From: Crocinitomicaceae bacterium
GTDB lineage: Bacteria; Bacteroidota; Bacteroidia; Flavobacteriales_D; Crocinitomicaceae
Length of the DNA stretch: 64,000 nucleotides
NCBI GenBank assembly: GCA_020635955.1
Contig: JACJYW010000003.1
Location: 682,001 to 746,000 of the forward strand
Direction: 5' to 3'
The position numbers and the translations under genes were made by a program. Of this stretch, positions 36,290 through 45,017 are shown one piece after another. Position 1 is the first letter of the stretch. Each line of letters starts with the position of its first letter. The notes below the pieces were generated by a model, which did no database searches, had not been told where the DNA came from, and saw only the letters and a program-made list of their open reading frames with translations.

Positions 36290-39200
36290 TTATTGTCCCA
36301 ACAAATAGGTCATGTTAATGACAGCCTCGTTGTAATTTTTTAATGCGATTAAATAGTCTTTTTGAACTTGTATTGCTCTTTCTTCGATTTGTATAAATGA
36401 AACAAAGTCGATATTTCCACTTTCGTAGCTCTTATTAGCATTGTCTAACATCAAATCAGCTTGAGGTAATCCTGTTTCTTCGTAATAAGAAAGGTTTTGC
36501 ATTTCTCTAAATAGCTGTTGAAGTTGAATCTGAAACTGGTTATTAATTGAAATCAAATACGAATCAGCACTTATTTGTGCATTTTCTTTTTCCAGCCTTG
36601 CGGTTTTGACATTTGATCTATAAGAGCCAAAAAACAAAGGAATAGAAACACCAAATTGAACACCTGTAAAGCGATCTCCTATTGTTGCATTTGCGCCTGA
36701 TTGCGTAGGCGTTCCAATCATTGATTGATTGAAATAACCAATTGAAAGATCAGGTAAAAATTTGGCTTGGTTAGTTTTAATCTCTGCATCCGCAATTTCA
36801 ACTTGTTGACGTGTATAGGCTAGAAAAGGATTATTGGCAATTAATGTGCTATCCTGAAGATAGTTCATCTCCATTTTCAATAATGAATTGGGCATAAAGT
36901 AAAGTCCAGTGGAATCGTTCAATAGAATACTTAGCTCTCTTTGTTTAATTAGAATATCCGCATCAAGTACGTTCAACATGTTTCTGATCTCCGATAGCTT
37001 AGATTCTGCAGTTACTTTTTCCAGAAGATTTGTGGCCTCCACCTCATATCTGAGCTGAGCGGCTTCTACAAATCGTGCCATTAATGAGTCTTCATAAACC
37101 AATAGTTTCTTATACTCATATAGGTATGTTAATTGATTCCATCCTTTTCTGATTAACCACCTTAGTTTATTTCTGACAACCTCCAATTCTAGTTCAGAGC
37201 CCACAATTTGCTCCTTTGCTAAATTCCATTGAGAAGTATACACAGTAGGAAATTCAAAATCCTGCGAAAGGCTAAAACCAAAATCTCTTTCAGCACTATT
37301 GTATTGTCCGTACTGTCCATTGAAATTGGTTTTTCCAGGATTAAATGCTCCCTTTTTATTCTGTTGACTCAATAGAATTTGGTTTTCAGCCAACTTCACT
37401 TCATTGTTATTTTGAAAGCCTATTTCAATTGCTTGATCAACTTCAGTGATGACACTATCAGTTTGACTGTTTCCATGAAGAGGTATCATGAATAATCCGG
37501 CAATTACTATTACGGTAGCCAGACTACTTTTAAGTTTAAGATTCTTGCGATTACTCATTTGTTCTGTCCATTTATAAAGAATTGGTAATACAAATAGTGT
37601 GAGGAATGTTGCCGTGATCATTCCTCCAATTACAACTGTCGCCAGAGGTTGTTGAACCTCAGCTCCGGCAGACGTAGATATGGCCATGGGTAAAAATCCA
37701 AGGATATCGGTTAAAGCAGTTAAGAGAATTGGTCTGATTCTTCGTTTTGCACCCAATTTGATTCTTTCATTCAAATCGTTAACTCCTTCATCCTTAAGCT
37801 CATTCCATCCACTGATAAGCACTAATCCATTCAGCACTGCTACTCCAAACAAGACAATAAAACCTACACCAGCTGATATACTGAAAGGCATTCCACGCAT
37901 CCACAAAAAGAACACACCTCCAATTGCAGCTAAAGGAATTGCCATATAGATCATCAATGATTGTTTGAATGATTTTAGAGCAAACAGAATTAAAATGAAG
38001 ATCAGTCCTAAAGCTATTGGAACTACTATTTGTAGCCTTGCACTTGCTCGTTCTAAATTCTCAAATGCTCCTCCGTAACGGATGTAATATCCTGGCGGAA
38101 GCGTTAATTCTGCATCTAGTTTTTGCTTGATCTCTTCAACCAAAGATTTAACATCTCTACCTCTAACGTTGATCCCAACGTAGGATCTTCTATTCGTATT
38201 ATCTCGGGAGATTTGCATTGGCCCGGGTTGATAGCTGATTTCTGCAACTTCCTTCATTGGAATTTGTGAACCGTTAGATGTCGTTACATAGAGATTCTTA
38301 ATATCATCAATACTCTTTCTATGTTCTTCGTCTAATCTAACCACCAGATCAAACCGCTTCTCACCTTCAAAAATGACTCCTGCAGCACCACCTGCAAAGG
38401 CTGTTTGAATTAAACTATTTAGTTCGTTGATCTGTAGTCCGTATTGTGATACTTTAGCTCGATTGTAATGCACAGTGATCTGTGGTAAGCCACTTGTAGC
38501 TTCCGCTTTCATATCACCAATGCCATCAATTCCAGCAATAAGTTGCTCTATCTCAGCTACTTTTTCAGACAGTATATCAAGATCATCACCGTAAAGTTTG
38601 ATTGCAACATCTTCTCGCACGCCTGAGATTAATTCATTAAAACGCATCTCAATTGGCTGGCTAAATTCAAAGTTAATGCCCGGAACTACTTCTACATGCT
38701 GTTTCATTTTTTCAATTAACTCAGCTTTAGAAAATCCAGATTCCCATTCGTCTTGAGGGTGTAGGATTACAAATATATCCGCAATATCCATGGGCATTGG
38801 ATCAGTAGGTACATCAGCTACACCTATTCTACTGTAGATGTGTTTAACTTCAGGAAAATCTTCTTTTACGATCTTTTCAATCTTGGTTGTTGCTTCAATG
38901 GTTTCAGACAAAGAAGAACCTGGCTTTAGTATGGCATGAAATGCTATATCTCCTTCATCCAATTGTGGCATGAATTCTCCACCCATATTACTGAATGTCA
39001 GAACTGCAAAGGTTAAAAGAGCCACTGCGCCTAATACGACCCATCTGCTAATTTTAAGCACCCCAATTAATGCCTTTTCGTAGCTTCTTTCCAAGAATTC
39101 TACAAATTTATCTCCCCATGATTTTTTCTTAGTTCCGGCTCTTAAAAACCACGCCGACATCATAGGTACATAAGTCAGACATAAGATCATGACACCGACC

Positions 39201-40654
39201 ATGGCAAACATAAAAGTCAAGGCCATAGGTTGAAACATCTTACCTTCAATACCTTGTAATGCCAGAATAGGGATGAACACAATCAATATAATTAGCTGAC
39301 CAAAAAAAGCAGAGTTCATCATTTTACTGGCAGACTTCTCTGCTATTTCATCACGCTCCTCGGCATTTATTTTTTGTCCTTTTAAGAGTTTGCCATGCAT
39401 TAAGAAAACGGTACCCTCAACAATAATTACCGCTCCATCTACAATGATTCCAAAATCTATGGCTCCTAAACTCATAAGGTTTGCCCATACGCCAAATGCA
39501 TGCATCAGAATAAATGCGAATAGAAGGGATAATGGAATAGTTGAGGCAACGATCAATCCACCTCTCCAGTTACCCAATAGAAACACTAAAACAAAGATTA
39601 CAATCAATGCTCCTTCCAATAGATTTTGACTAACTGTACCTGTTGTTTGCGCAATGAGATTACTTCTGTCCAGAAATGGTTCAATCTTAACACCTTCGGG
39701 TAAAGATTTTTGAATTTCTTCAACCCTTTCTTTCACTGCTGAAATGACATCATTTGAATTGGCACCTTTTAGCATTAAGATCATACCACCTACAGCCTCG
39801 CCCTCCCCATCTTTGGTAAACGCACCATATTTAATGGCTCTACCAAATTGAACTGTTGCCACGTCCTTTATTGTGATTGGAATTCCATTGACATTCTTGA
39901 TGACGATATGTTCTATGTCTTCTAAAGTTCTGGCTAATCCTTCACCTCTGATGAAATTGGCGTAATGGTCTTTCTCAATGTACGCTCCTCCGGTGTTTTG
40001 ATTGTTTGCTTCAAGTGCATCAAAAACCTCCAACATGGTTACGTCCATTCGTCTCAACTTATCAGGATCAACAGCTACTTCATACTGCTTTACATCTCCA
40101 CCAAACGAATTCACCTCAACTACCCCAGGAACCATAGCCATTTGTCTCTTTATTATCCAATCCTGGATGGTTCTAAGGTCGGCCGGAGAATATTGATCTT
40201 TGAATTCATCTTCAACTTCTAAAGTGTATTGGTAGATCTCACCTAAACCTGTTGAAATTGGTCCCATTTCGGGTTCTCCAAATTCTGATGGGATATCTTT
40301 TTTAACTTCATTGAGTTTCTCAGATACCAACTGCCTGGGTAAATAAGTGCCCATGTCATCTTCAAAGACAATTGTCACTAAGGATAAACCAAACCTGGAT
40401 ACAGATCTGATCTCCACGACTCCAGGTAGGTTTGACATGGCAATTTCAACCGGATAGGTAACAAACTGCTCTATGTCTTCCGTTCCTAAATTTGGAGCTT
40501 GGGTGATGACTTGTACTTGATTATTAGTGATGTCAGGTACAGCATCAAGTGGCACTTTGGTCATACTCCAAATACCACCTGCTATCAATGCAACCGTCAT
40601 AAGGCCGATCAATAGCTTATTTTTTATTGAAAAATTTATTATTCGATTGATCAT
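36290..40654 (-). CDS. czcA: CzcA-type RND pump fused to a TolC-type outer-membrane channel
   Basis: This 1454-residue protein joins two efflux parts in one chain. Residues 1 to about 1030 are a complete heavy-metal RND pump, with GAIDFGIIVDGAVIIVEG in helix 4, and match the usual CzcA length of about 1040. A short linker, a hydrophobic segment (about 1045-1060) and HGNSQ then lead into a TolC-type channel of about 390 residues (1065-1454). The hydrophobic segment may be a retained signal or a membrane anchor. No in-frame stop interrupts the join. The pump probably exports Zn, Cd or Co with the adaptor encoded next. Such fusions are known in Bacteroidota. Confidence 0.88.
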   Translation of the reverse strand: MINRIINFSIKNKLLIGLMTVALIAGGIWSMTKVPLDAVPDITNNQVQVITQAPNLGTEDIEQFVTYPVEIAMSNLPGVVEIRSVSRFGLSLVTIVFEDDMGTYLPRQLVSEKLNEVKKDIPSEFGEPEMGPISTGLGEIYQYTLEVEDEFKDQYSPADLRTIQDWIIKRQMAMVPGVVEVNSFGGDVKQYEVAVDPDKLRRMDVTMLEVFDALEANNQNTGGAYIEKDHYANFIRGEGLARTLEDIEHIVIKNVNGIPITIKDVATVQFGRAIKYGAFTKDGEGEAVGGMILMLKGANSNDVISAVKERVEEIQKSLPEGVKIEPFLDRSNLIAQTTGTVSQNLLEGALIVIFVLVFLLGNWRGGLIVASTIPLSLLFAFILMHAFGVWANLMSLGAIDFGIIVDGAVIIVEGTVFLMHGKLLKGQKINAEERDEIAEKSASKMMNSAFFGQLIILIVFIPILALQGIEGKMFQPMALTFMFAMVGVMILCLTYVPMMSAWFLRAGTKKKSWGDKFVEFLERSYEKALIGVLKISRWVVLGAVALLTFAVLTFSNMGGEFMPQLDEGDIAFHAILKPGSSLSETIEATTKIEKIVKEDFPEVKHIYSRIGVADVPTDPMPMDIADIFVILHPQDEWESGFSKAELIEKMKQHVEVVPGINFEFSQPIEMRFNELISGVREDVAIKLYGDDLDILSEKVAEIEQLIAGIDGIGDMKAEATSGLPQITVHYNRAKVSQYGLQINELNSLIQTAFAGGAAGVIFEGEKRFDLVVRLDEEHRKSIDDIKNLYVTTSNGSQIPMKEVAEISYQPGPMQISRDNTNRRSYVGINVRGRDVKSLVEEIKQKLDAELTLPPGYYIRYGGAFENLERASARLQIVVPIALGLIFILILFALKSFKQSLMIYMAIPLAAIGGVFFLWMRGMPFSISAGVGFIVLFGVAVLNGLVLISGWNELKDEGVNDLNERIKLGAKRRIRPILLTALTDILGFLPMAISTSAGAEVQQPLATVVIGGMITATFLTLFVLPILYKWTEQMSNRKNLKLKSSLATVIVIAGLFMIPLHGNSQTDSVITEVDQAIEIGFQNNNEVKLAENQILLSQQNKKGAFNPGKTNFNGQYGQYNSAERDFGFSLSQDFEFPTVYTSQWNLAKEQIVGSELELEVVRNKLRWLIRKGWNQLTYLYEYKKLLVYEDSLMARFVEAAQLRYEVEATNLLEKVTAESKLSEIRNMLNVLDADILIKQRELSILLNDSTGLYFMPNSLLKMEMNYLQDSTLIANNPFLAYTRQQVEIADAEIKTNQAKFLPDLSIGYFNQSMIGTPTQSGANATIGDRFTGVQFGVSIPLFFGSYRSNVKTARLEKENAQISADSYLISINNQFQIQLQQLFREMQNLSYYEETGLPQADLMLDNANKSYESGNIDFVSFIQIEERAIQVQKDYLIALKNYNEAVINMTYLLGQ

Positions 40655-40711
40655 AAAAATTTATTCTTGTTTAACATGATCCTGAATTGATTTCAGGAAT
40701 GAATAACATCA

Positions 40712-40733
40712 TTCAATGGTGATCAACATTGAA
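40712..40733. promoter_or_regulatory. Palindromes upstream of the czcA-tolC gene
   Basis: TTCAATG and CATTGAA (7-bp arms, 8-base spacer) form an inverted repeat 58 bases upstream of the czcA start. A second hairpin, TCCTGAA/TTCAGGA, lies at 40680-40698. Neither is followed by a T-run, so an operator or structured leader is likelier than a terminator. Confidence 0.4.
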
Positions 40734-40761
40734 CAATACAAACTGAGCTCAAAATGAACTC

Positions 40762-41256
40762 TTAACAAGAATAAACTGGAGGTCCCCTTAGGGAAAATGA
40801 GATTAAATGGGTTTGCCTTTCTATGTGAATTGGTGGCCCATTTACTCGGTTAGATGTTGTAGCTAGTTTTTCGCCAATCAATTCGTAATCAACAAAAAGG
40901 GCAAAAGCTGATGTTGAATTTTTATCTGAATCCTGTCCCTTTGAATTTTTGAATTGAATGTTCTCCTGATCTACTAGATGCTCAGTATGGCATCCATTTT
41001 CATGGTGCTCGGCATCACTGAACAAACAAGCTATGTAATCCATCCATCCTTCATCATAATGATCACCGTGTGCAACATGATGGTCATGTTCAAGATCAGT
41101 ATCCCCAATAGCATGATCATGCTGATGATGATGTTCATGTTTACTATCAGCAAGGCCATCACAGTCAATCTCACAATGAGGAGTTAACGAATGACTAAAG
41201 CCTAACAAATAAGCAAATAGTAAAGTGATTGATATGACAGATTTTAGTGCCTTCAC
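40762..41256 (-). CDS. Small secreted His-rich protein of the zinc/cobalt-type module
   Basis: This 164-residue protein starts with GTG and has a signal segment (residues about 5-23). The middle is rich in His, Asp and Glu (HEHHHQHDH and several HDHH groups), and the end carries the LRGPP motif before a final Tyr-Ser-Cys. Two Cys-containing stretches, HCEIDC and HENGCH, add further ligands. It is the counterpart, in this operon, of the Cys-rich HYC_CC_PP-type protein in the copper module. It probably binds divalent metal in the periplasm. It lies 107 bases upstream of the czcA gene and has a TAnnTTTG box just before its start. Confidence 0.65.
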   Translation of the reverse strand: MKALKSVISITLLFAYLLGFSHSLTPHCEIDCDGLADSKHEHHHQHDHAIGDTDLEHDHHVAHGDHYDEGWMDYIACLFSDAEHHENGCHTEHLVDQENIQFKNSKGQDSDKNSTSAFALFVDYELIGEKLATTSNRVNGPPIHIERQTHLISFSLRGPPVYSC

Positions 41257-41261
41257 TAAAT

Positions 41262-41269
41262 CAAAGATA
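41262..41269 (-). promoter_or_regulatory. -7 promoter box of the zinc/cobalt-type operon
   Basis: Read on the minus strand this is TATCTTTG, an exact TAnnTTTG match. It lies 5 bases upstream of the GTG start of the His-rich protein. Confidence 0.5.
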
Positions 41270-41432
41270 CAAGTTTTTGAACAGAGATGGAAATATTGAA
41301 AGAAACGGGGCTACTTGTAATCCATTGAGCTGAAGGAGGTCCAGAATTTATTTCACCCAAGATGCACCCAACTTGGGAAAAAGCCAATTCATTCAGCCGC
41401 AATTTTGTCCAGAACATTTAAAACAAATAGAT

Positions 41433-41738
41433 ATGGCAACAAGTATTATTACGCCTGATGATCTGGAACAATTCAAATGGGAACTTCTCGCAGACATCAA
41501 ACAATTACTGGACAAAAAACAAGATAAAATAGCTCCGGTAAAAGAAACAGAATGGATTAAATCTCATCAAGTCCAAAGGCTGTTAGGAATCTCTCCAGGT
41601 ACACTTCAAAATCTAAGAATTAATGGAACCATTCCCTATTCGAAAGTGGGTGGGGTACTCTTTTATAAAAAGACAGATATCCAAAACATTCTAGAGCAGA
41701 ATATGAGAAACCGCGACCAATCAATTACTAACCAATAA
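41433..41738 (+). CDS. Helix-turn-helix DNA-binding protein (excisionase/MerR-like)
   Basis: This 102-residue protein has a short charged N-terminus and a MerR/excisionase-like winged helix (WIKSHQVQRLLGISPGTLQN, then IPYSKVGGVLFYKKTDI). I start at the ATG at 41433; a TTG 60 bases upstream is open but has no support. Proteins like this are encoded in pairs in Bacteroidota integrative elements, where some act as recombination directionality factors. The related 86-residue gene follows 12 bases downstream. Confidence 0.75.
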   Translation: MATSIITPDDLEQFKWELLADIKQLLDKKQDKIAPVKETEWIKSHQVQRLLGISPGTLQNLRINGTIPYSKVGGVLFYKKTDIQNILEQNMRNRDQSITNQ

Positions 41739-41750
41739 ATCAGAATCAAC

Positions 41751-42011
41751 ATGTCAAAACACTGCAGAATTAAATCAACTGAAACTTTAGTTAACGTAAC
41801 CAACATTAGAACCGAATGGATGAATGGGTTAGAAGTGAGTCATGCACTAGGTATGAGCTACAAAACACTTTTACGCTTGCGTAAAAGTGGAGCTCTTCCA
41901 TACAGCAAGGTAAATGGAAAGATCTATTTCAAAAGAGAAGATGTTGACCAACTATTGGTTAACAACTACCGCCAGTTTTATTGCACATGCTGTAACAGAA
42001 AGTCTGCTTGA
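41751..42011 (+). CDS. Second helix-turn-helix DNA-binding protein
   Basis: This 86-residue protein repeats the design of its upstream neighbour: EWMNGLEVSHALGMSYKTL as the helix-turn-helix, then ALPYSKVNGKIYFKREDV as the wing. The C-terminus ends in a Cys group (FYCTCCNRK). The shared PYSKVxGxxxxxKxD block suggests that the two arose by duplication. Its stop overlaps the TTG start of the next gene by three bases. A role as excisionase or regulator of the element core is likely but inferred. Confidence 0.72.
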   Translation: MSKHCRIKSTETLVNVTNIRTEWMNGLEVSHALGMSYKTLLRLRKSGALPYSKVNGKIYFKREDVDQLLVNNYRQFYCTCCNRKSA

Positions 42012-42697
42012 AACAATCAGTAAACTATATCAAACACCTTGAATCATGGTCGGACATGATCTGCTGTGATAATCGGCTTACGCCTCATCACATCAGTTTG
42101 TACTACGCCTTGTTTCACCAATGGAATCTAGCCAAGTTCCAGAATCCGATTTCCATTTGCAGGTCCGAGCTAATGCTTGCCTGCAAAATAGGGTCGGCTA
42201 ACACTTACACAAAGTGTTTAAAGCAGTTAGATCATTGGGGATATATAGAGTACAAACCTTCTTATAATCCAATGAGAGGATCACTGGTTAACCTGTACAA
42301 TTTTGATAATAGTACTAATAAAGGTAGTGATAAGGGTACTGATAAAGGTGCTGTAATAGCAGTGCGACCTTCATTAAACAGTATAAACAATAAGAAACAA
42401 TCTAAACCTAATAAACAAGAGAGAGTGAAAAGCAAGTTTTCACCTCCCTCAATTGATCAAGTAAAAAATTTCTTTTTGGAAATTAATAGTACTGTAGTTG
42501 AAGCTGAAAAATTTCATAATCACTTTGAGTCCAATGGATGGTTAGTTGGTGGTAAAGCAAAAATGAAAAACTGGGAGGCGGCCGCGCGAAATTGGATAAA
42601 ACGAGCTGATTCTTTTAACCCCAAACAAGGCTCCCTGAGCGCAGTCGAAGGGAGATTACACACAAATGATGATAAAGATTACGCAACACCACTTTAG
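42008..42697 (+). CDS. Replication-type winged-helix protein of the element core
   Basis: This 229-residue protein starts at a TTG that overlaps the preceding stop; the N-terminal VNYIKHLESW segment fits a real start there, and the next ATG lies 16 codons in. The N-terminal 100 residues (LTPHHISLYYALFHQWN, LKQLDHWGYIEYKPSYNP) look like a winged-helix replication initiator or DnaD-like domain. A Lys/Ser-rich linker follows, then a C-terminal helical part (FHNHFESNGW, WEAAARNWIKRA) of the kind seen in DnaD-related primosome proteins. The DnaC-like ATPase gene follows, supporting a replication or maintenance role. No relaxase motif is seen. Confidence 0.6.
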   Translation: MKQSVNYIKHLESWSDMICCDNRLTPHHISLYYALFHQWNLAKFQNPISICRSELMLACKIGSANTYTKCLKQLDHWGYIEYKPSYNPMRGSLVNLYNFDNSTNKGSDKGTDKGAVIAVRPSLNSINNKKQSKPNKQERVKSKFSPPSIDQVKNFFLEINSTVVEAEKFHNHFESNGWLVGGKAKMKNWEAAARNWIKRADSFNPKQGSLSAVEGRLHTNDDKDYATPL

Positions 42698-42728
42698 CCT
42701 GAGAGGGATGATAAATAGCAACTACACA

Positions 42729-43367
42729 ATGAAACCAAACATTCAACTTCCATACGATATTATTGACGGCTACCGTGTTTATGATTTCAAAAGATCATTG
42801 AGTTACCTACAACATACTGGACAAAAACAATTCGGTTCAAAATTCATATTACATGCGGCAGATCGTCAAATCATTTATAAGCTAATTATCTACTTTATCC
42901 GTGACGAAGAGAATTGCAGAAAATATGGTTTAGATCTTCAGAAGGGAATATTATTGAATGGACCTGTTGGTTCAGGTAAAACTACGTTATTGAATTTGAT
43001 GCGCTATTTCACTTATCCGGATCATCATTATGTGATCAAAACAACTCGGGATGTGGCTGCAGAATTCAATCAAGATGGATACCAGGTCATTCAGAAATAT
43101 GGAAAAACTCATAAGAAAATCTATTGCTTTGATGATCTGGGAGTCGAAAACAATATGAAATACTACGGTACTGAATGCAACACTATTTCAGAAATTCTTT
43201 TGCAGCGCTATGATCTCATGATCATGGAAGGAACAGTTACTCATGCAACTACCAACCTCAACGCAGAAGAATTGGAAAAGCTCTACGGTAACCGGGTTAG
43301 ATCAAGGATGCGTGAGATGTTTAATTTGATTTCATTTGAAAAAGATGTGATGGACAAACGTAAATAG
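42729..43367 (+). CDS. DnaC/IstB-like AAA+ ATPase
   Basis: I start this 212-residue protein at the ATG at 42729; an earlier frame-open ATG overlaps the preceding gene. It has Walker A GPVGSGKTTL (about residues 78-87), Walker B KIYCFDDLG (about 131-139), and a sensor-like TTNLNAEEL segment near 178. The nearest families are DnaC and IstB-type helicase loaders. With the preceding winged-helix protein it would form a replication pair for the excised element or a mobilisable plasmid-like form. A transposition role as in IstB is less likely, as no partner transposase is nearby. Confidence 0.75.
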   Translation: MKPNIQLPYDIIDGYRVYDFKRSLSYLQHTGQKQFGSKFILHAADRQIIYKLIIYFIRDEENCRKYGLDLQKGILLNGPVGSGKTTLLNLMRYFTYPDHHYVIKTTRDVAAEFNQDGYQVIQKYGKTHKKIYCFDDLGVENNMKYYGTECNTISEILLQRYDLMIMEGTVTHATTNLNAEELEKLYGNRVRSRMREMFNLISFEKDVMDKRK

Positions 43368-43385
43368 GCTTTTAAATAATATTTC

Positions 43386-43414
43386 TGTCGCAAATATTTA
43401 CTAAATTTGCGACA
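43386..43414 (+). promoter_or_regulatory. Operator-promoter of the AbiE operon
   Basis: TGTCGCAAAT (43386-43395) and ATTTGCGACA (43405-43414) form a perfect 10-bp inverted repeat with a 9-base spacer. TAAATTTG at 43402-43409, an exact TAnnTTTG match, overlaps the right arm. A bound protein would block the promoter, as expected for autorepression by AbiEi. Confidence 0.7.
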
Positions 43415-43434
43415 AAAGAGAACTAAAATTATCA

Positions 43435-44028
43435 ATGCAAAGTATTGAGGACAAAATAGAGAAGTCAATAAAATCAAAGCAAAGAGGTACATTGATCTTT
43501 ACAGACGACTTCATTGCCTATGGTTCTTCAAAAGCCATTCAAAAAGCATTGGAACGACTCACAAATCGAGAGGTAATTAGAAGAGTTGCAAGGGGGATTT
43601 TTGTAAGACCTGTCCTTAGTGAATATATTGGAGAGGTAATGCCTACAGCTGAAGATGTTGCACAAGGAATTGCTAAACGTGATAAAATAAAAATAGTACC
43701 AACGGGAAATCATGCTTTAAACAAATTGGGGTTGAGCACACAAATACCATTAAAGCTTGTATATCTGACAGATGGGTCGCCTCGAGAAATTCAAATCGGT
43801 AAGCGCACTATCAAATTAAAGAAAACTACTCCTAAGAATCTATTGGCAAAGGGTAAAATCAGCAGTTTGGCCATACAGGCTTTAAAAGAAGTAGGCCAAA
43901 AAGAAATCACAGTAGATTTTGAAGAAAAAATAATCCGCTTACTGGAAAAGGAAGATAAAAAGGATTTAGAACACGACATTCGAATGGCCCCGGTATGGAT
44001 TAGAAAAATTATGCAAAAGGCACTATGA
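43435..44028 (+). CDS. AbiEi-type antitoxin / autoregulator (DUF6088-like)
   Basis: This 197-residue protein is the antitoxin half of a type IV AbiE system, in which AbiEi represses the operon and counters the toxin without known direct contact. The N-terminal winged helix (LIFTDDFIAYGSSKAIQKAL, then VIRRVARGIFVRP) is typical, followed by an alpha/beta region with TGNHALNKLGLSTQIP. It overlaps the toxin gene by 4 bases. A perfect palindrome covers its promoter, consistent with autoregulation. The pair is cargo on the element and may act in phage defence or element stability. Confidence 0.85.
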   Translation: MQSIEDKIEKSIKSKQRGTLIFTDDFIAYGSSKAIQKALERLTNREVIRRVARGIFVRPVLSEYIGEVMPTAEDVAQGIAKRDKIKIVPTGNHALNKLGLSTQIPLKLVYLTDGSPREIQIGKRTIKLKKTTPKNLLAKGKISSLAIQALKEVGQKEITVDFEEKIIRLLEKEDKKDLEHDIRMAPVWIRKIMQKAL

Positions 44029-45014
44029 TTAAGTTTCTTGAAATACCGGATGATGAGAAGTTAAATATCTATCAAGATATATCTAACAAAATGGGGGTAC
44101 CCCCTGAAACAGTGGAAAAAGACGTATGGGTAACACTAGTACTTAAAATGATCTTTTCGTCAGAGCTAGCTCCTCACTTTATATTCAAAGGAGGAACATC
44201 ATTAAGCAAAGCTTTCGATTTAATAAAACGTTTCTCAGAGGATATCGATCTTGGAATAGATAGAAGATATCTAGGATTTGAAGGAGATCTTTCCAAAGGA
44301 AAAATTCGAAAACTAAGGAGAGCGTGTCACAGTTTCGTTTCGAATGAATTGATGGATGTTTTAAAGCGTCAACTAGATGAATATGGAGTAGATAAAAACC
44401 TCTACAACCTCGTAGTTGAAAACACTGAAATATCTGATCAAGATCCGGAAACAATTTTAGTGAGCTACAAATCACTTTATGAAGAGAGTAAGGAAGCTTA
44501 CTTACAACCCAAAGTCAAAATTGAAGTTAGTGCTAGATCATTGATAGAACCTCATCAAGCAGTTGATATTGATTCATGGATAGATCAGCAATATCCAGAT
44601 GCTGGCTTCACTGATGAAACATTTTCGGTAACTACAACTGATCCACAGAAGACATTTTTAGAAAAACTGATCCTGTTACATGAAGAATTTGAAAAGGACT
44701 CAGAAAAGATCAGACATTTCAGAATGTCGAGACATTTCTACGATATAGGTCAAGTCCTTAAATCAGATTTCGGACCAGCTGCGTTAGCGAATAAAGAACT
44801 ATTCGAAAGTATTATTGAACATAGAAAGGCACTCACTCCAATGAAGAATACAGATTATGAAAACCTAACGCTCGAATCCATCAATATAGTTCCACCAAAT
44901 GAACAGTTGGAAAACTATAAATCAGATTACAAGGAAATGCTTGGAAGTATGATTAGAGAGGAGACTGGAGAGTTTGAAGAATTGTTGAATGAGATATTAA
45001 AGAATTTGAAATAA
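44025..45014 (+). CDS. AbiEii-type nucleotidyltransferase toxin
   Basis: This 329-residue protein is the toxin half of AbiE, a nucleotidyltransferase-fold enzyme; studied relatives add nucleotides to tRNA. The diagnostic block is FKGGTSLSKAFDLIKRFSEDIDLGI (GGTSLSK near 56-62, DID near 73-75), followed by a helical domain with the conserved EKLILLHE and RHFYDIGQ segments. It overlaps AbiEi by 4 bases and is followed after 3 bases by the DUF3883 gene. All key residues appear intact. No frameshift is seen. Confidence 0.88.
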   Translation: MIKFLEIPDDEKLNIYQDISNKMGVPPETVEKDVWVTLVLKMIFSSELAPHFIFKGGTSLSKAFDLIKRFSEDIDLGIDRRYLGFEGDLSKGKIRKLRRACHSFVSNELMDVLKRQLDEYGVDKNLYNLVVENTEISDQDPETILVSYKSLYEESKEAYLQPKVKIEVSARSLIEPHQAVDIDSWIDQQYPDAGFTDETFSVTTTDPQKTFLEKLILLHEEFEKDSEKIRHFRMSRHFYDIGQVLKSDFGPAALANKELFESIIEHRKALTPMKNTDYENLTLESINIVPPNEQLENYKSDYKEMLGSMIREETGEFEELLNEILKNLK

Positions 45015-45017
45015 ACT

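Noticed and set aside
42666..42728. Earlier start of the DnaC-like ATPase gene at 42666
   Set aside because: It would add 21 residues that overlap the preceding gene; the ATG at 42729 leaves a normal gap and a typical N-terminus.
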